DNA from: Streptosporangiales bacterium
GTDB lineage: Bacteria > Actinomycetota > Actinomycetes > Streptosporangiales > WHST01
Length of the DNA: 64,000 nt
Direction of reading: 5' to 3'
NCBI GenBank assembly: GCA_009379825.1
Contig: WHTA01000017.1
Coordinates: forward strand, 25,083-89,082
The notes under the pieces are model-generated. The model was not told the origin of the DNA. It searched no databases and saw only the letters and a list, made by a program, of their open reading frames with translations. Shown one piece after another: positions 8,610 through 17,188 of the stretch. Within the stretch, counting starts at the first letter, position 1, and every line of letters starts with the position of its first letter. Position numbers and translations under genes: made by a program.

Positions 8610-9047
8610 TTAGCGTTCGAGCAACGCCTTCAGGTTGGCCAGGTCGTGGCGGTTGGCGCGCTTCATCGCGGCGGCGAGCATCGGTGCACTCAGCTGCGCG
8701 AACCCTCGCGGCTCACCTCGGTTCCGCAACGTCATGTGGGTAGCCGTGTCGCCGTGTGGTCGCCAGGTGTACGTGGTCTCCATCGGGAACGGCCCGTCGG
8801 CGGTGCGCATGACCAACCGCTCACCCGATACGGGCTCGACGATCTCGTAGGTGTACTCGAGCCTGCGGCCGAGGAACCTAGCGACGAACGCGACCCGCGA
8901 GCCCACTGCCACCGGCGGGTCGGTGTGCCACTCGACCGACTCGATGTTGACGTACCACTGTGGTGCGTTGGACGGATCGCCCGCGTACTCCGCCACCCGC
9001 TCGCACGGCGCCTCGATGACGATCTCGGTGACAACGTCGACGGCCAT
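8610..9047 (-). CDS. SRPBCC family protein (polyketide cyclase/START-like)
   Basis: The 145-residue protein begins with the characteristic SRPBCC pattern (VTEIVIEAPCERVAEYAGDP) and the strand order of the helix-grip fold, ending in a long C-terminal helix. Such proteins bind small hydrophobic ligands. No catalytic assignment is possible. It lies upstream of the ThrRS paralogue on the same strand, with 180 bases between them. Confidence 0.8.
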   Translation of the reverse strand: MAVDVVTEIVIEAPCERVAEYAGDPSNAPQWYVNIESVEWHTDPPVAVGSRVAFVARFLGRRLEYTYEIVEPVSGERLVMRTADGPFPMETTYTWRPHGDTATHMTLRNRGEPRGFAQLSAPMLAAAMKRANRHDLANLKALLER

Positions 9048-9102
9048 GGCGCGACCTCTCGCTCGTACACCTACCAGGGTAGCGCCGCTGCCGGGGAAAG
9101 CA

Positions 9103-9139
9103 GTACGCGCCAGCCGGCAACCGACCGGCTGGCGCGTAC
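9103..9139 (-). terminator. perfect 15-bp stem, likely operon terminator
   Basis: The arms 9103-9117 and 9125-9139 are perfectly complementary with a 7-base loop, placed about 15 bases after the stop of the osmoprotectant binding-protein gene. There is no strong U-tract, as is common in high-GC actinobacteria. It would end the minus-strand operon that begins at 14074. Confidence 0.75.
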
Positions 9140-9153
9140 CGACGAAGCTGTGC

Positions 9154-10158
9154 CTACTTGCCGATGAAGCCTTCCTTCTGCAGCCACTCCTCGGCGACGT
9201 CCTTTGGCTTCTCGCCGTCGATGTCTACCTTGGTGTTGAGCTCCTGGATGGTCTTCAGGTCGAGCGCCTTGGCGAGCGGGTTGAGTGCCTTGGCGACCGC
9301 AGGGTTCTTGTCCAGCACCGGCTTACGCACGTTCGGCGCCGGGTTGTAGATCGGGAAGAACGCCTTGTCGTCCTTCAGTACGGTCAGCCCGAGACCCTTG
9401 ATCCGGCCGTCGGTCGGCGTGACCATGCCGTACTTGCACGGACTCTGCTTGTCGATCGCCTTGTAGATGGCGCCCTCTTCCAGCGTCGCCACGGACTTCG
9501 ACGGCAGCTTGAAGCCGTAGTGCTTCTGCACGCCAGGGAGGCCGTCGTCGCGAGAGCTGAACTCGCCGTTGACGCACATCCCCGCGTCGCCGACGTTCTC
9601 GTTGGCGAGCTTCGAGTACGCGGAGAGGCTCGTCACCCCGGACTTCTTCGCGTTCTCGTTGGTCGTCGCGACGGCGTACGTGTTGTTGAACGGCGCCTTG
9701 TCGAGCCAGACGATGTCGTGCTTGCTCTTGTCTTCCTTTGCGACCGCGTCGTACTGCGCGTCCGCGCCGGCCACCGGCTTGGTGTGCTTCAGGTAGCTGA
9801 TCCACGCGGTGCCCGTGTACTCCCAGTAGACGTCGATCTTGCCGGACGTCAGAGCCGTGCGCGTGGTGTTGCTGCCCGACAGGCCGCACTTGCGGGTGAC
9901 GTCCGCACCGGCCGACTCCAACGCGAGCGCCGTGATCTCGCACAGGTTCAGCTGCTCGGTGAACTCCTTCGAGCCGACGGTGATCTCGACGCCCTCGAGG
10001 TCCGCGCTCTTCGCGAGGCTGCCCGGCTCGGCGTCCCCGCCCGCGCTGTCCTCGCCGAGCAGGCAACCGCTCGCCAGCAGACCGACCGCCGCAACGCCGG
10101 CGGCGAGTTGCAGCCGCCGCGTCAACCGACCGCCGCGCCCAGATTCCTTGGCATGCAT
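9154..10158 (-). CDS. glycine betaine/choline-type ABC transporter substrate-binding lipoprotein (ProX/OsmF family)
   Basis: The 334-residue protein has a lipoprotein signal: basic N-terminus, hydrophobic stretch and lipobox LASGC with Cys32. The mature part starts ITVGSKEFTEQLNLCEI, typical of the OpuAC/ProX quaternary-amine receptors, and includes DVYWEYTGTAW. It captures the substrate at the outer face for the two permeases and the ATPase just upstream. Glycine betaine, choline, carnitine or a related quaternary amine is likely. Confidence 0.9.
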   Translation of the reverse strand: MHAKESGRGGRLTRRLQLAAGVAAVGLLASGCLLGEDSAGGDAEPGSLAKSADLEGVEITVGSKEFTEQLNLCEITALALESAGADVTRKCGLSGSNTTRTALTSGKIDVYWEYTGTAWISYLKHTKPVAGADAQYDAVAKEDKSKHDIVWLDKAPFNNTYAVATTNENAKKSGVTSLSAYSKLANENVGDAGMCVNGEFSSRDDGLPGVQKHYGFKLPSKSVATLEEGAIYKAIDKQSPCKYGMVTPTDGRIKGLGLTVLKDDKAFFPIYNPAPNVRKPVLDKNPAVAKALNPLAKALDLKTIQELNTKVDIDGEKPKDVAEEWLQKEGFIGK

Positions 10159-10185
10159 GCGTTTTCCTTTCTCTGCAGAGTCTGG

Positions 10186-10974
10186 TCAGAGACCCCGTGG
10201 ACGGAGGACTCGCTCGACGATCCCGGCAAGCCAGTCCAGACCGAGTGCCAGCACTGCGGTGAGCACGCTCCCGGCGATCAACATCGGCATCCGACCCAAC
10301 GCGATGCCGGCCTGGATCAGGTCACCGAGGCCACCCGCGTTCGTATACGTCGCCAGCGCCGCGCTGCCGACATTGATGATCAGTGCCACCCGTACTCCCG
10401 CGAGGATCACCGGTACGGAGAGCGGGAGCTCGACGGTGAACAACACCGCCGACTTGGTCAGTCCCATGCCGCGGGCGGCGTCGATGAGCGACCGGTCGAC
10501 ACCGGAGATGCCGACCATGGTGTTGCGCAGCACCGACAGGAAGGCGACGGCCACCAAGGCGACGATCGCCATGGCGAAGCCGGTGCCCACGGTGATCGCG
10601 AGCAGCACGAGGATGCCGACCGAGGGGATCGCCTGCCCGAGGTTGGCCACCGCGACGACCGGCACGGCGGCGGCGCGGAACTTCGACCGGGTCAGCAACA
10701 CGCCGAGCGGCACGGCCAGGACGATCACCAGCACGCTGGACACGACGACCATCTGCACGTGCTCGAGCAGAAGGGTCCCGATGTGCTGTGCGGTGATGTT
10801 CCGCCGCTCGATCGAGTCCAGGTCCTTCGCCCCCAGGTACACGAAGAGTGCGGCCAGCACTGCGAGCAACGCGGCCGGCGTCACTACGACGTCGGACACG
10901 GACAGCCCACGCCACCGCCTGCTCGACGGGTCCGCCGCCCGCGGCCGCGTCTCGATGTCGACACGAGTCGTCAC
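10186..10974 (-). CDS. osmoprotectant-type ABC transporter permease (ProW/OpuCB-like)
   Basis: About 262 residues with five to six membrane segments and the EAA-like loop DAARGMGLTKSAVLF that docks the ATPase. I choose the GTG at 10972-10974, 4 bases after the ATPase stop; the frame is open further upstream but inside the ATPase gene. It is the second permease of the system and pairs with the one at 12066. Confidence 0.88.
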   Translation of the reverse strand: MTTRVDIETRPRAADPSSRRWRGLSVSDVVVTPAALLAVLAALFVYLGAKDLDSIERRNITAQHIGTLLLEHVQMVVVSSVLVIVLAVPLGVLLTRSKFRAAAVPVVAVANLGQAIPSVGILVLLAITVGTGFAMAIVALVAVAFLSVLRNTMVGISGVDRSLIDAARGMGLTKSAVLFTVELPLSVPVILAGVRVALIINVGSAALATYTNAGGLGDLIQAGIALGRMPMLIAGSVLTAVLALGLDWLAGIVERVLRPRGL

Positions 10975-10978
10975 GAGA

Positions 10979-12073
10979 TCACCCGCCACCGGCCTCGTCG
11001 CTCGGCACGTGCCGAAGCACCGTGTCCATCGACAACCCACCGAGCACCCGGCCGTCTTCGTCGGTGACGACCGCGAGGTCGTCGTGGGCGGTCAGCATCG
11101 CGTCCAGTGCCTGGTACAGCGTCTGACCGCCGCGCACCGTCGCGACCTGACCGTCGGCAAGTGCGGGCAGCCAGCGCGCCGGGCGCCCGCCGTCGGTCAG
11201 CAGCACGCGCTTGCCGTCCAGGTGCTGCGACGCCTGCTGCTCGTCCTCCACGGTGTCGACGGCCTGCAGCGGCAGCTCCTCGACGTGTTGCAGGCCGAGG
11301 AGACGTACCGAGCTCCCCGCGCCGATGAACGAGGCGACGAACTCGTCGGCCGGCTCGGTGAGCAGCTTGATCGGGGTGTCGAACTGTGCGATGCGCCCGC
11401 CGGTGCCGAAGATGGCGATCCGGTCGCCGAGCTTCAGCGCCTCCTCGATGTCGTGGGTGACGAACACGATCGTCTTGTGGATCTGCTGCTGCAAGGTGAG
11501 GAACTCGTCCTGCAGCCGGTCCCTGATGATCGGGTCGAGCGCACCGAACGGCTCGTCCATCAACATGACCGGTGGATCGGCAGCGAGCGCGCGGGCGACC
11601 CCCACCCGCTGCTGTTGCCCACCGGACAGCTGCTTGGGATAGCGCCGCCGATAGCTCTCCGGCGGGTCGAGGCCGAGCAGTGCGAGCAGCTCGGTCACGC
11701 GGTCGTCGGTCCGCTTCTTGTCCCAACCGAGCGCCTTCGGCACCATCCCGATGTTCGCGCCGACGGTGAGGTGCGGGAGCAGACCGACCTGCTGGATGAC
11801 GTATCCGATGTGCCGGCGCAGCTCGTCCGGGTCGACGTTCGTGACGTCGGCACCGTCGATGTAGATCCGGCCGCTGGTCGGCTCGATCAGCCGGTTGATC
11901 ATCCGCATGGTGGTCGTCTTGCCGCACCCGGAAGGACCGAGCAACACGACGATCTCACCGGCATGGACATCCAGGGAGAGGTCCGCCACCGCGGGCTCGT
12001 CGACACCCGGGTAGGTCTTGGTCACGTTCTCCAGCCGGATCATCGGCTGCTGGTCGGTGTGTGGATCAGCCAC
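10979..12073 (-). CDS. osmoprotectant ABC transporter ATP-binding protein with CBS region (ProV/OpuCA-like)
   Basis: The 364-residue ATPase has Walker A GPSGCGKTT (residues 46-54), signature LSGGQQQRVGVARAL and Walker B VMLMDEPFGALD. The C-terminal 110 residues carry a CBS-type segment (DDLAVVTDEDGRVLGGLSMDTVL), which in OpuA-type systems senses ionic strength or c-di-AMP. It overlaps the upstream permease gene by 8 bases. Confidence 0.93.
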   Translation of the reverse strand: MADPHTDQQPMIRLENVTKTYPGVDEPAVADLSLDVHAGEIVVLLGPSGCGKTTTMRMINRLIEPTSGRIYIDGADVTNVDPDELRRHIGYVIQQVGLLPHLTVGANIGMVPKALGWDKKRTDDRVTELLALLGLDPPESYRRRYPKQLSGGQQQRVGVARALAADPPVMLMDEPFGALDPIIRDRLQDEFLTLQQQIHKTIVFVTHDIEEALKLGDRIAIFGTGGRIAQFDTPIKLLTEPADEFVASFIGAGSSVRLLGLQHVEELPLQAVDTVEDEQQASQHLDGKRVLLTDGGRPARWLPALADGQVATVRGGQTLYQALDAMLTAHDDLAVVTDEDGRVLGGLSMDTVLRHVPSDEAGGG

Positions 12074-12713
12074 GGATGCCTCGCGGAGTGGTCAGTCGGG
12101 CGATCAGGACGAAGAACAGGTCGAGGACGATGGCCAGCACGCCGACGCCCAACACACCGGCGAGCGCGTCGTTGAGCGCATTCGCACCGCCGAGCCTGGT
12201 GAGCCCGTCGAAGATGAGCCGACCGAGCCCGGGCCCGGCCACCGCAGCAGCGATCGCGCCGATCCCTACACAGAGGATCGAGGCCACCCGTACGCCGTTG
12301 AGCAGCACCGGCCACGCCAGCGGCATGCGGACGGTGAACAGCAGGCTCCACTTCGACAGTCCCATCCCCCGTGCGGCGTCCTCGATCTCGGCGGGCACGG
12401 ACTCCAGCCCGGTGATCGCGTTGCGCAGGATCGGGAACAGTGCATAGACCACCAACGCGGTGATGGCAGGTACGACGCCGAGGCTGAGGATGGGGATCAA
12501 CAGACCGAGCAACGCGTACGACGGGATGGTCAACGCGATGCCGGTCACCGTCAGCGAGACCCGGCGCACCATCGGGTGGTTCTGCGCGAGCACCGCGACC
12601 GCGACACCGATGACCGTCGCTATCCCGATGGCGATGAGCACGACCTGCGCGTGCTGCGCCGCCAGGAACACGATGTCCGGCCAGCGGTCGGCGAGATATT
12701 CGGAGAAGGTCAT
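12066..12713 (-). CDS. osmoprotectant-type ABC transporter permease
   Basis: The 215-residue membrane protein has about five transmembrane helices and the docking loop DAARGMGLSKWSLLF, almost the same as in the second permease. This is the compact OpuCB/YehW size class. The gene lies between the amidohydrolase (17 bases upstream) and the ATPase (overlapping), so all five genes from 14074 to 9154 form one operon. Confidence 0.88.
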   Translation of the reverse strand: MTFSEYLADRWPDIVFLAAQHAQVVLIAIGIATVIGVAVAVLAQNHPMVRRVSLTVTGIALTIPSYALLGLLIPILSLGVVPAITALVVYALFPILRNAITGLESVPAEIEDAARGMGLSKWSLLFTVRMPLAWPVLLNGVRVASILCVGIGAIAAAVAGPGLGRLIFDGLTRLGGANALNDALAGVLGVGVLAIVLDLFFVLIARLTTPRGIRG

Positions 12714-12730
12714 GACGAGACATCACCCGT

Positions 12731-14074
12731 TCATCGGGCGGCCGCCAGATCGGTGAGATGCACTTCGAGCGCCGCGCCTGCCACCGGAACACCGTCTTGT
12801 AGCACGAGCCAGATCCTTTCGCTGTCGCCGAGAATCTCCGGGTTCGCGAACGGGTCCCCGTCGAGGATCGCGAGGTCGGCGAGCTTACCCTCCGCCACCG
12901 TCCCCAGCTCGGTCAGGCCGAACGCATGTGCGGCGGCCGAGGTCGCGGACACCAGCACCTCGTGCGCCGGGAGGCCATGATGGATCATCCTGAGCACCTC
13001 GATCCAGATGCCACCACGGCGCAGCTCCAGGTCGTCGGCGCCCATCACGATCGGTGTGCCCGCCGCGTTCGCCGCCTGCAGCGTCTTCTCCGCGGCGCGG
13101 ATGTTCGCTTCCGCCACGGCTTCCAGCTCCGGCGTGCAGTACGGCACGGTCTCGCCTTCGGTGCCGACCTCGAGGTCGCGGCCGGCGAACACGTACGAAC
13201 TGGTGAACGTAGGCACCAACGCGATGTCGTGCTCGGCCATCCGGTCCAGCAGGTCCGGCCGACTGTGCAAGTAGTAGCCGTGCTCGACGGTGCGCATGCC
13301 GAGGTCCACTGCGGTCTCACAGCCGGGCAACCCCTCGGCGTGCGCGGCGACGTAGTACCCCATCCGGTGGGCTTCCTCGACCGCTACCTGCATCTCCTCG
13401 TAGGAGAGCTGGTTCGGCATCGACGATGCGCCGTGGTCGTCCCGGCAGAGGCCGGCCTCCAGCTCCACCGACCGAGCACCTGTCGTCATCACCTTGACGA
13501 AGTCGACGCCGCGGCGGATCTGCTCGCGTACGCCCTTGCGTACCTCGTCGGCGCCGTCCGCCTCGCGGTACATGCCGTCGAAGATGACGCCGCCTGGCGC
13601 AGTACCGGAGATGATCAGCCCACAGGTGAGCACCCGCGCACCGCGGAACGCGCCGTAGCGCATCGCCTGGCGGTTCTCCATCACCTGCTCGCCGAAGGTC
13701 CCCATGTCGCGAACGGTCGTGACGCCGTACCTGAGGAACTCCCGCAGGTGCATGCCCAACATGTGCGTCGTCGTGCCTGGCAGCAACGGCTGGGAGCCGA
13801 AGCCGAGCTCGGGCAGCTGCCCGACGGCGTGCATGTGCCCGTTGATCAACCCGGGCATCAACGTCTTGCCGGCGAGGTCGACGACCGTCGCGCCTTCGGG
13901 GACGGCATCCCCGGCGCTCCCGACGCGAACGATGCGCCCGTTCTCCACCAGTACGGCGGCCCCGTCGCGGACGGGTGCGCGCGTGCCGTCGAAGAGACGC
14001 GCGTTGGTGAGCCACAGCGGTCGCTGCGGCGGAACATCCGGCGCGAACAGCAATGCCGGCGTCTGGATCTGCAT
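12731..14074 (-). CDS. metal-dependent amidohydrolase (imidazolonepropionase/prolidase-like)
   Basis: The 447-residue TIM-barrel hydrolase has metal-binding His80 and His82 in GLINGHMHAVG, a probable carboxylated lysine in VDFVKVMTTGA, the HAEG histidine and the C-terminal Asp in VMGADDLEL. It heads the operon of the quaternary-amine importer, so it may hydrolyse an imported amide, ester or cyclic compound. It is a clear paralogue of the protein at 15802-17142; both share KVMTTGARS and AMRYGAFRG. Confidence 0.9.
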   Translation of the reverse strand: MQIQTPALLFAPDVPPQRPLWLTNARLFDGTRAPVRDGAAVLVENGRIVRVGSAGDAVPEGATVVDLAGKTLMPGLINGHMHAVGQLPELGFGSQPLLPGTTTHMLGMHLREFLRYGVTTVRDMGTFGEQVMENRQAMRYGAFRGARVLTCGLIISGTAPGGVIFDGMYREADGADEVRKGVREQIRRGVDFVKVMTTGARSVELEAGLCRDDHGASSMPNQLSYEEMQVAVEEAHRMGYYVAAHAEGLPGCETAVDLGMRTVEHGYYLHSRPDLLDRMAEHDIALVPTFTSSYVFAGRDLEVGTEGETVPYCTPELEAVAEANIRAAEKTLQAANAAGTPIVMGADDLELRRGGIWIEVLRMIHHGLPAHEVLVSATSAAAHAFGLTELGTVAEGKLADLAILDGDPFANPEILGDSERIWLVLQDGVPVAGAALEVHLTDLAAAR

Positions 14075-14111
14075 GGGGCCTCCTCAGCGGGCAAGTACAC
14101 CACAAGTCCAT

Positions 14112-14122
14112 CGGTATACAAA
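14112..14122. promoter_or_regulatory. possible GntR/FadR-type operator half-site
   Basis: The sequence CGGTATACAAA lies in the divergent region between the amidohydrolase/importer operon and the GntR gene. FCD-type GntR regulators often bind sites centred on GTATAC. A second, weaker GGTACC sits at 14132-14137. This is positional and motif inference only. Confidence 0.35.
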
Positions 14123-14225
14123 ACCTGCTTTGGTACCCTTCTTCCGTGGGTAAGACGACGATCGACGGGGCGCGACCGACACCTCGTACCGCCTCCCCGT
14201 GGCAGGCACCTGCCGGTGAGGCGCG

Positions 14226-14882
14226 ATGAGAGGGTTCCACCCACAACCGACCATCCACGCCGACGACAAGACGCTCTCCAGCCGTCGCGTGTACGAGCAG
14301 CTACGCCGCGCCATCCTGCACGGCGAGTTCACCCCGGGCACCAGCCTCGGCGAGACGCAGGTCGGCAACATGCTCGGGGTGTCGCGTACGCCCGTGCGAC
14401 AGGCGTTCGGTGAGCTGCTCAACCAAGGCATCCTGCAGGAGGGCGCGCGCCGTCAGGTGGTGATCACCAACCCGTCCGCCGAGCTGCTCGCCGAAGCGGT
14501 GGCGATGCGCGACGCGCTCGAACCCGTGTGCGCCGGCCGCGCCGCCGGTCTGCTCGACGTCTCGGCCGTGGACCAACTGCACCTGATCATGATCAGGGCG
14601 CGCCGGGCCGTCGCGGCGAAGGACCTCAACGCCTTCCTCGACTGCGACGACGACTTCCATCTGCACATCCCGCACGCCGCCGGGCACCAGCTCGCCGAGG
14701 ACACGCTGCGCCGGTTGCGCAGCCTCATCCGCCTCGGACTGCGCGACTTCGACTGGGACGAGGAGCTGCTCGACCAGATGGCCGCCGAGCACGAGGCGAT
14801 CATCGAGGCCCTCGGCAGCGGCGACCCCGCGCAGACGACCACCGCGATGGCCGCACACCTCGCGTCCGCGAGCCCGTACTAG
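14226..14882 (+). CDS. GntR family transcriptional regulator (FCD/FadR subfamily)
   Basis: The 218-residue protein has an N-terminal winged helix-turn-helix (SSRRVYEQLRRAILHGEF, then GVSRTPVRQAF) and an all-helical FCD effector domain with the metal-ligand pattern DDDFH and later HEAII. It is divergent from the amidohydrolase/importer operon and probably controls it. The IclR gene follows after 9 bases. Confidence 0.92.
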   Translation: MRGFHPQPTIHADDKTLSSRRVYEQLRRAILHGEFTPGTSLGETQVGNMLGVSRTPVRQAFGELLNQGILQEGARRQVVITNPSAELLAEAVAMRDALEPVCAGRAAGLLDVSAVDQLHLIMIRARRAVAAKDLNAFLDCDDDFHLHIPHAAGHQLAEDTLRRLRSLIRLGLRDFDWDEELLDQMAAEHEAIIEALGSGDPAQTTTAMAAHLASASPY

Positions 14883-14891
14883 CCTCGCCGC

Positions 14892-15653
14892 GTGAGCGAG
14901 CCAGCGGGAACCGCACGGGCGATGAGCACCGTGCGTCGTGCCACGGAGGTGCTCGACGTGCTCGGCAGCTCGTCCAGCGACCTGGGCACGAACGAGATAG
15001 CGCGCAGGATCGGCACCAACGCGAGCACCGTCTCCCGGCTGCTCGCCACGCTCGTCGCCGCCGAGCTCGTCCGCAAGATGCCCGAGACCGGCAGGTACCG
15101 CCTCGGTTTCCGGCTCGTACAGCTCGGCAACGCCGCGCTGGCCAGAGTGGACCTACGCGAGCTCGCCCGGCCGCACCTGCTCGCACTGAACGAGAAGACC
15201 AAGGAGACCGCGACGCTGTCGGTGCCAGGCGAGCAGGCCGCGACCACCATCGACTACGTGCAGAGCTCGTCGTCGGTGCGCAGCTTCGTGGAGATGGGCC
15301 GGCCGAGCGTGCCGCACGCGACCGCGGTCGGCAAGGTGCTGCTGGCCCACGGCGGCCACCTCCCAGCCGGCCGACTGACGCGCTTCACGCCGAACACCAT
15401 CACCAACCGCACCGTCCTCCGGCGCGAGGTGGCACAGGTCAAGGCACGCGGTTGGGCGGAGGCCCGCGGCGAGCGGGAGAACGACCTACTGACGATCGCT
15501 GCACCGGCCCACGACAGGCATGGGACGCTCGCGGCGATCCTCGCCGTCGAGTGCCCGCTCGGCCGGCTGGAAGGCCGTGCGCTACGTGCCGCCGTCGACG
15601 CCCTCGTCGAGCACGCCAGGCAGCTCTCCACCCAGCTGAGCACCGGTTCCTGA
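14892..15653 (+). CDS. IclR family transcriptional regulator
   Basis: The 253-residue regulator has an N-terminal winged helix-turn-helix (LGTNEIARRIGTNASTVSRLLATL) and an IclR effector domain from about residue 85 (RPHLLALNEKT, then GKVLLAHGG). The GTG at 14892 or the ATG at 14922 could be the start. It precedes the second amidohydrolase, whose upstream region holds a TTGC-N7-GCAA palindrome. Confidence 0.92.
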   Translation: MSEPAGTARAMSTVRRATEVLDVLGSSSSDLGTNEIARRIGTNASTVSRLLATLVAAELVRKMPETGRYRLGFRLVQLGNAALARVDLRELARPHLLALNEKTKETATLSVPGEQAATTIDYVQSSSSVRSFVEMGRPSVPHATAVGKVLLAHGGHLPAGRLTRFTPNTITNRTVLRREVAQVKARGWAEARGERENDLLTIAAPAHDRHGTLAAILAVECPLGRLEGRALRAAVDALVEHARQLSTQLSTGS

Positions 15654-15699
15654 CGCTCCCCACGCCGGATGGACGGCAGCCGAACGGCTTCAGAAAGTG

Positions 15700-15714
15700 T
15701 TGCCATATTTGCAA
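15700..15714. promoter_or_regulatory. TTGC-N7-GCAA palindrome, candidate IclR operator
   Basis: The intergenic region before the second amidohydrolase is locally AT-rich and contains TTGC (15700-15703) and GCAA (15711-15714), with further TTGC half-sites at about 15719-15729. It sits between the IclR gene and its likely target. Confidence 0.4.
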
Positions 15715-15801
15715 TGCTGTTGCTCTTGCGGCATCACGCGTGTGACAGTGGCGAGCGTGCCGGCTGACTGCCCGGCGCAGCCGGATACCTGAGAGGAACC
15801 G

Positions 15802-17142
15802 ATGCCGCACCGCTTCCCCGCACTGATCGCAGCTCCCCCGGCGGCGGCCGGACGACTGTGGCTGCTGAACGCCCGCGTCTTCGACGGCACGGGCACCAAC
15901 GCACGCCCCGGTAGCGCAGTGCTCGTCGAGGACGGCATGATCCGGCATGTCTGCGACACCGGTGACGTCCCGGCAGACCCGGGCACGGAGCGGCGGATCG
16001 ACCTCGGCGGCAGGACCCTGCTGCCCGGCCTCACCAACGCGCACACGCACCTCGCCGGCGGCACCATCGACCCGAAGCCGGGTGCCGAGGAGATGCTGCC
16101 CAACACGCCCACGCACTTCCTGCAGGCGGCGCTGCGCGACATGCTGCGGATGGGTGTGACGACGCTGCGAAACACCGGTTCACAGGGGCTCCAGCCGCAG
16201 GAGGCCAGGCAGGCCATGCGCTACGGCGCGTTCCGCGGCCCGCGCATACTCACCTGCGGGAAGATCATCTCCGCCACCGCCCCTGGCGGCCGGTTCTACG
16301 GCGACATGTACCAGGAGGTCGACGGGCCCGACGGCGTGCGCAACGCCGTACGCACACAGGTGCGGTGGGGCGCGGACTTCGTGAAGGTGATGACCACCGG
16401 GGCGCGGTCGAACGAGCTGGAGGACCCCGAGCCGACGCAGTTCACCGACGGCGAGCTCGCCGCCGCCGTCGACGAGGCGCACCGCCTGGGGTACCGGGTG
16501 TGCGCGCACGCGGAAGGGCTCGACGGCACGGCCGCCGCGATCGCGCACGGCATGGACACCATCGAGCACGGCATGTTCCTCAACCAGCGTCCCGAGCTGC
16601 TCGACCAGATGGCCGAGAACGGCCAGTTCCTCGTCCCGACCCTGACCGGCTACTACTACTGGGCGGGCTACTCGCTCGACGTCATCGACCCGACCGATGC
16701 GCCCACGAACCCGGAAGCCGACCCGATGCTCAGCGAGCTGGGCAAGCTCAACCTCGCCGAGGGCGCGAAGAGCATGCGCGCGGCGCGGGAGGCGGGGGTG
16801 AAGATCGCGCTGGGCAGCGACCGGCAGGGCGAGGTCATGTCGACGTCCGGCGAGCTGCTCCGGATGATCCACCACGGCCTCACCGTGCGCGAGGCGCTCG
16901 TCGCCGCGACGAAGACCGCGGCCGAGGCGCTCGGCCTGGACGACCACGTCGGCACCGTCGAGGAGGGCAAGCTCGCCGACCTCGTCGTCGTCGACGGTGA
17001 CGTGCTGAGCCAGCCCGCACTGCTGGCCGACCGCGACAAGATCTGGCTCGTGCTCCAACTCGGCGAGCCGGTCGCAGGCGCGGCCATGGAACAACCGATG
17101 ACCACCGACGCCGACACCCCGGCGCTCGCCGGGGTGCGCTAG
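15802..17142 (+). CDS. metal-dependent amidohydrolase, paralogue of 12731-14074
   Basis: The 446-residue hydrolase has His81/His83 in GLTNAHTHLAGG, the lysine in ADFVKVMTTGARS, the HAEG histidine and the Asp in IALGSDRQG. It shares long stretches with the amidohydrolase at 12731, so the pair arose by duplication around the two regulator genes. Substrates are unknown. The RBS GAGAGGAA precedes the ATG. Confidence 0.9.
   Translation: MPHRFPALIAAPPAAAGRLWLLNARVFDGTGTNARPGSAVLVEDGMIRHVCDTGDVPADPGTERRIDLGGRTLLPGLTNAHTHLAGGTIDPKPGAEEMLPNTPTHFLQAALRDMLRMGVTTLRNTGSQGLQPQEARQAMRYGAFRGPRILTCGKIISATAPGGRFYGDMYQEVDGPDGVRNAVRTQVRWGADFVKVMTTGARSNELEDPEPTQFTDGELAAAVDEAHRLGYRVCAHAEGLDGTAAAIAHGMDTIEHGMFLNQRPELLDQMAENGQFLVPTLTGYYYWAGYSLDVIDPTDAPTNPEADPMLSELGKLNLAEGAKSMRAAREAGVKIALGSDRQGEVMSTSGELLRMIHHGLTVREALVAATKTAAEALGLDDHVGTVEEGKLADLVVVDGDVLSQPALLADRDKIWLVLQLGEPVAGAAMEQPMTTDADTPALAGVR
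17115..17136 (+). terminator. 9-bp perfect hairpin overlapping the amidohydrolase 3' end
   Basis: The arms CACCCCGGC (17115-17123) and GCCGGGGTG (17128-17136) pair perfectly around a 4-base loop, ending 6 bases before the end of the gene. The next gene is convergent, so a terminator is expected here. Confidence 0.5.
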
Positions 17143-17188
17143 CGCGGTCGGACTCGCCGGGCGCCGCGACCGGGCCGCGTTCAGGACG

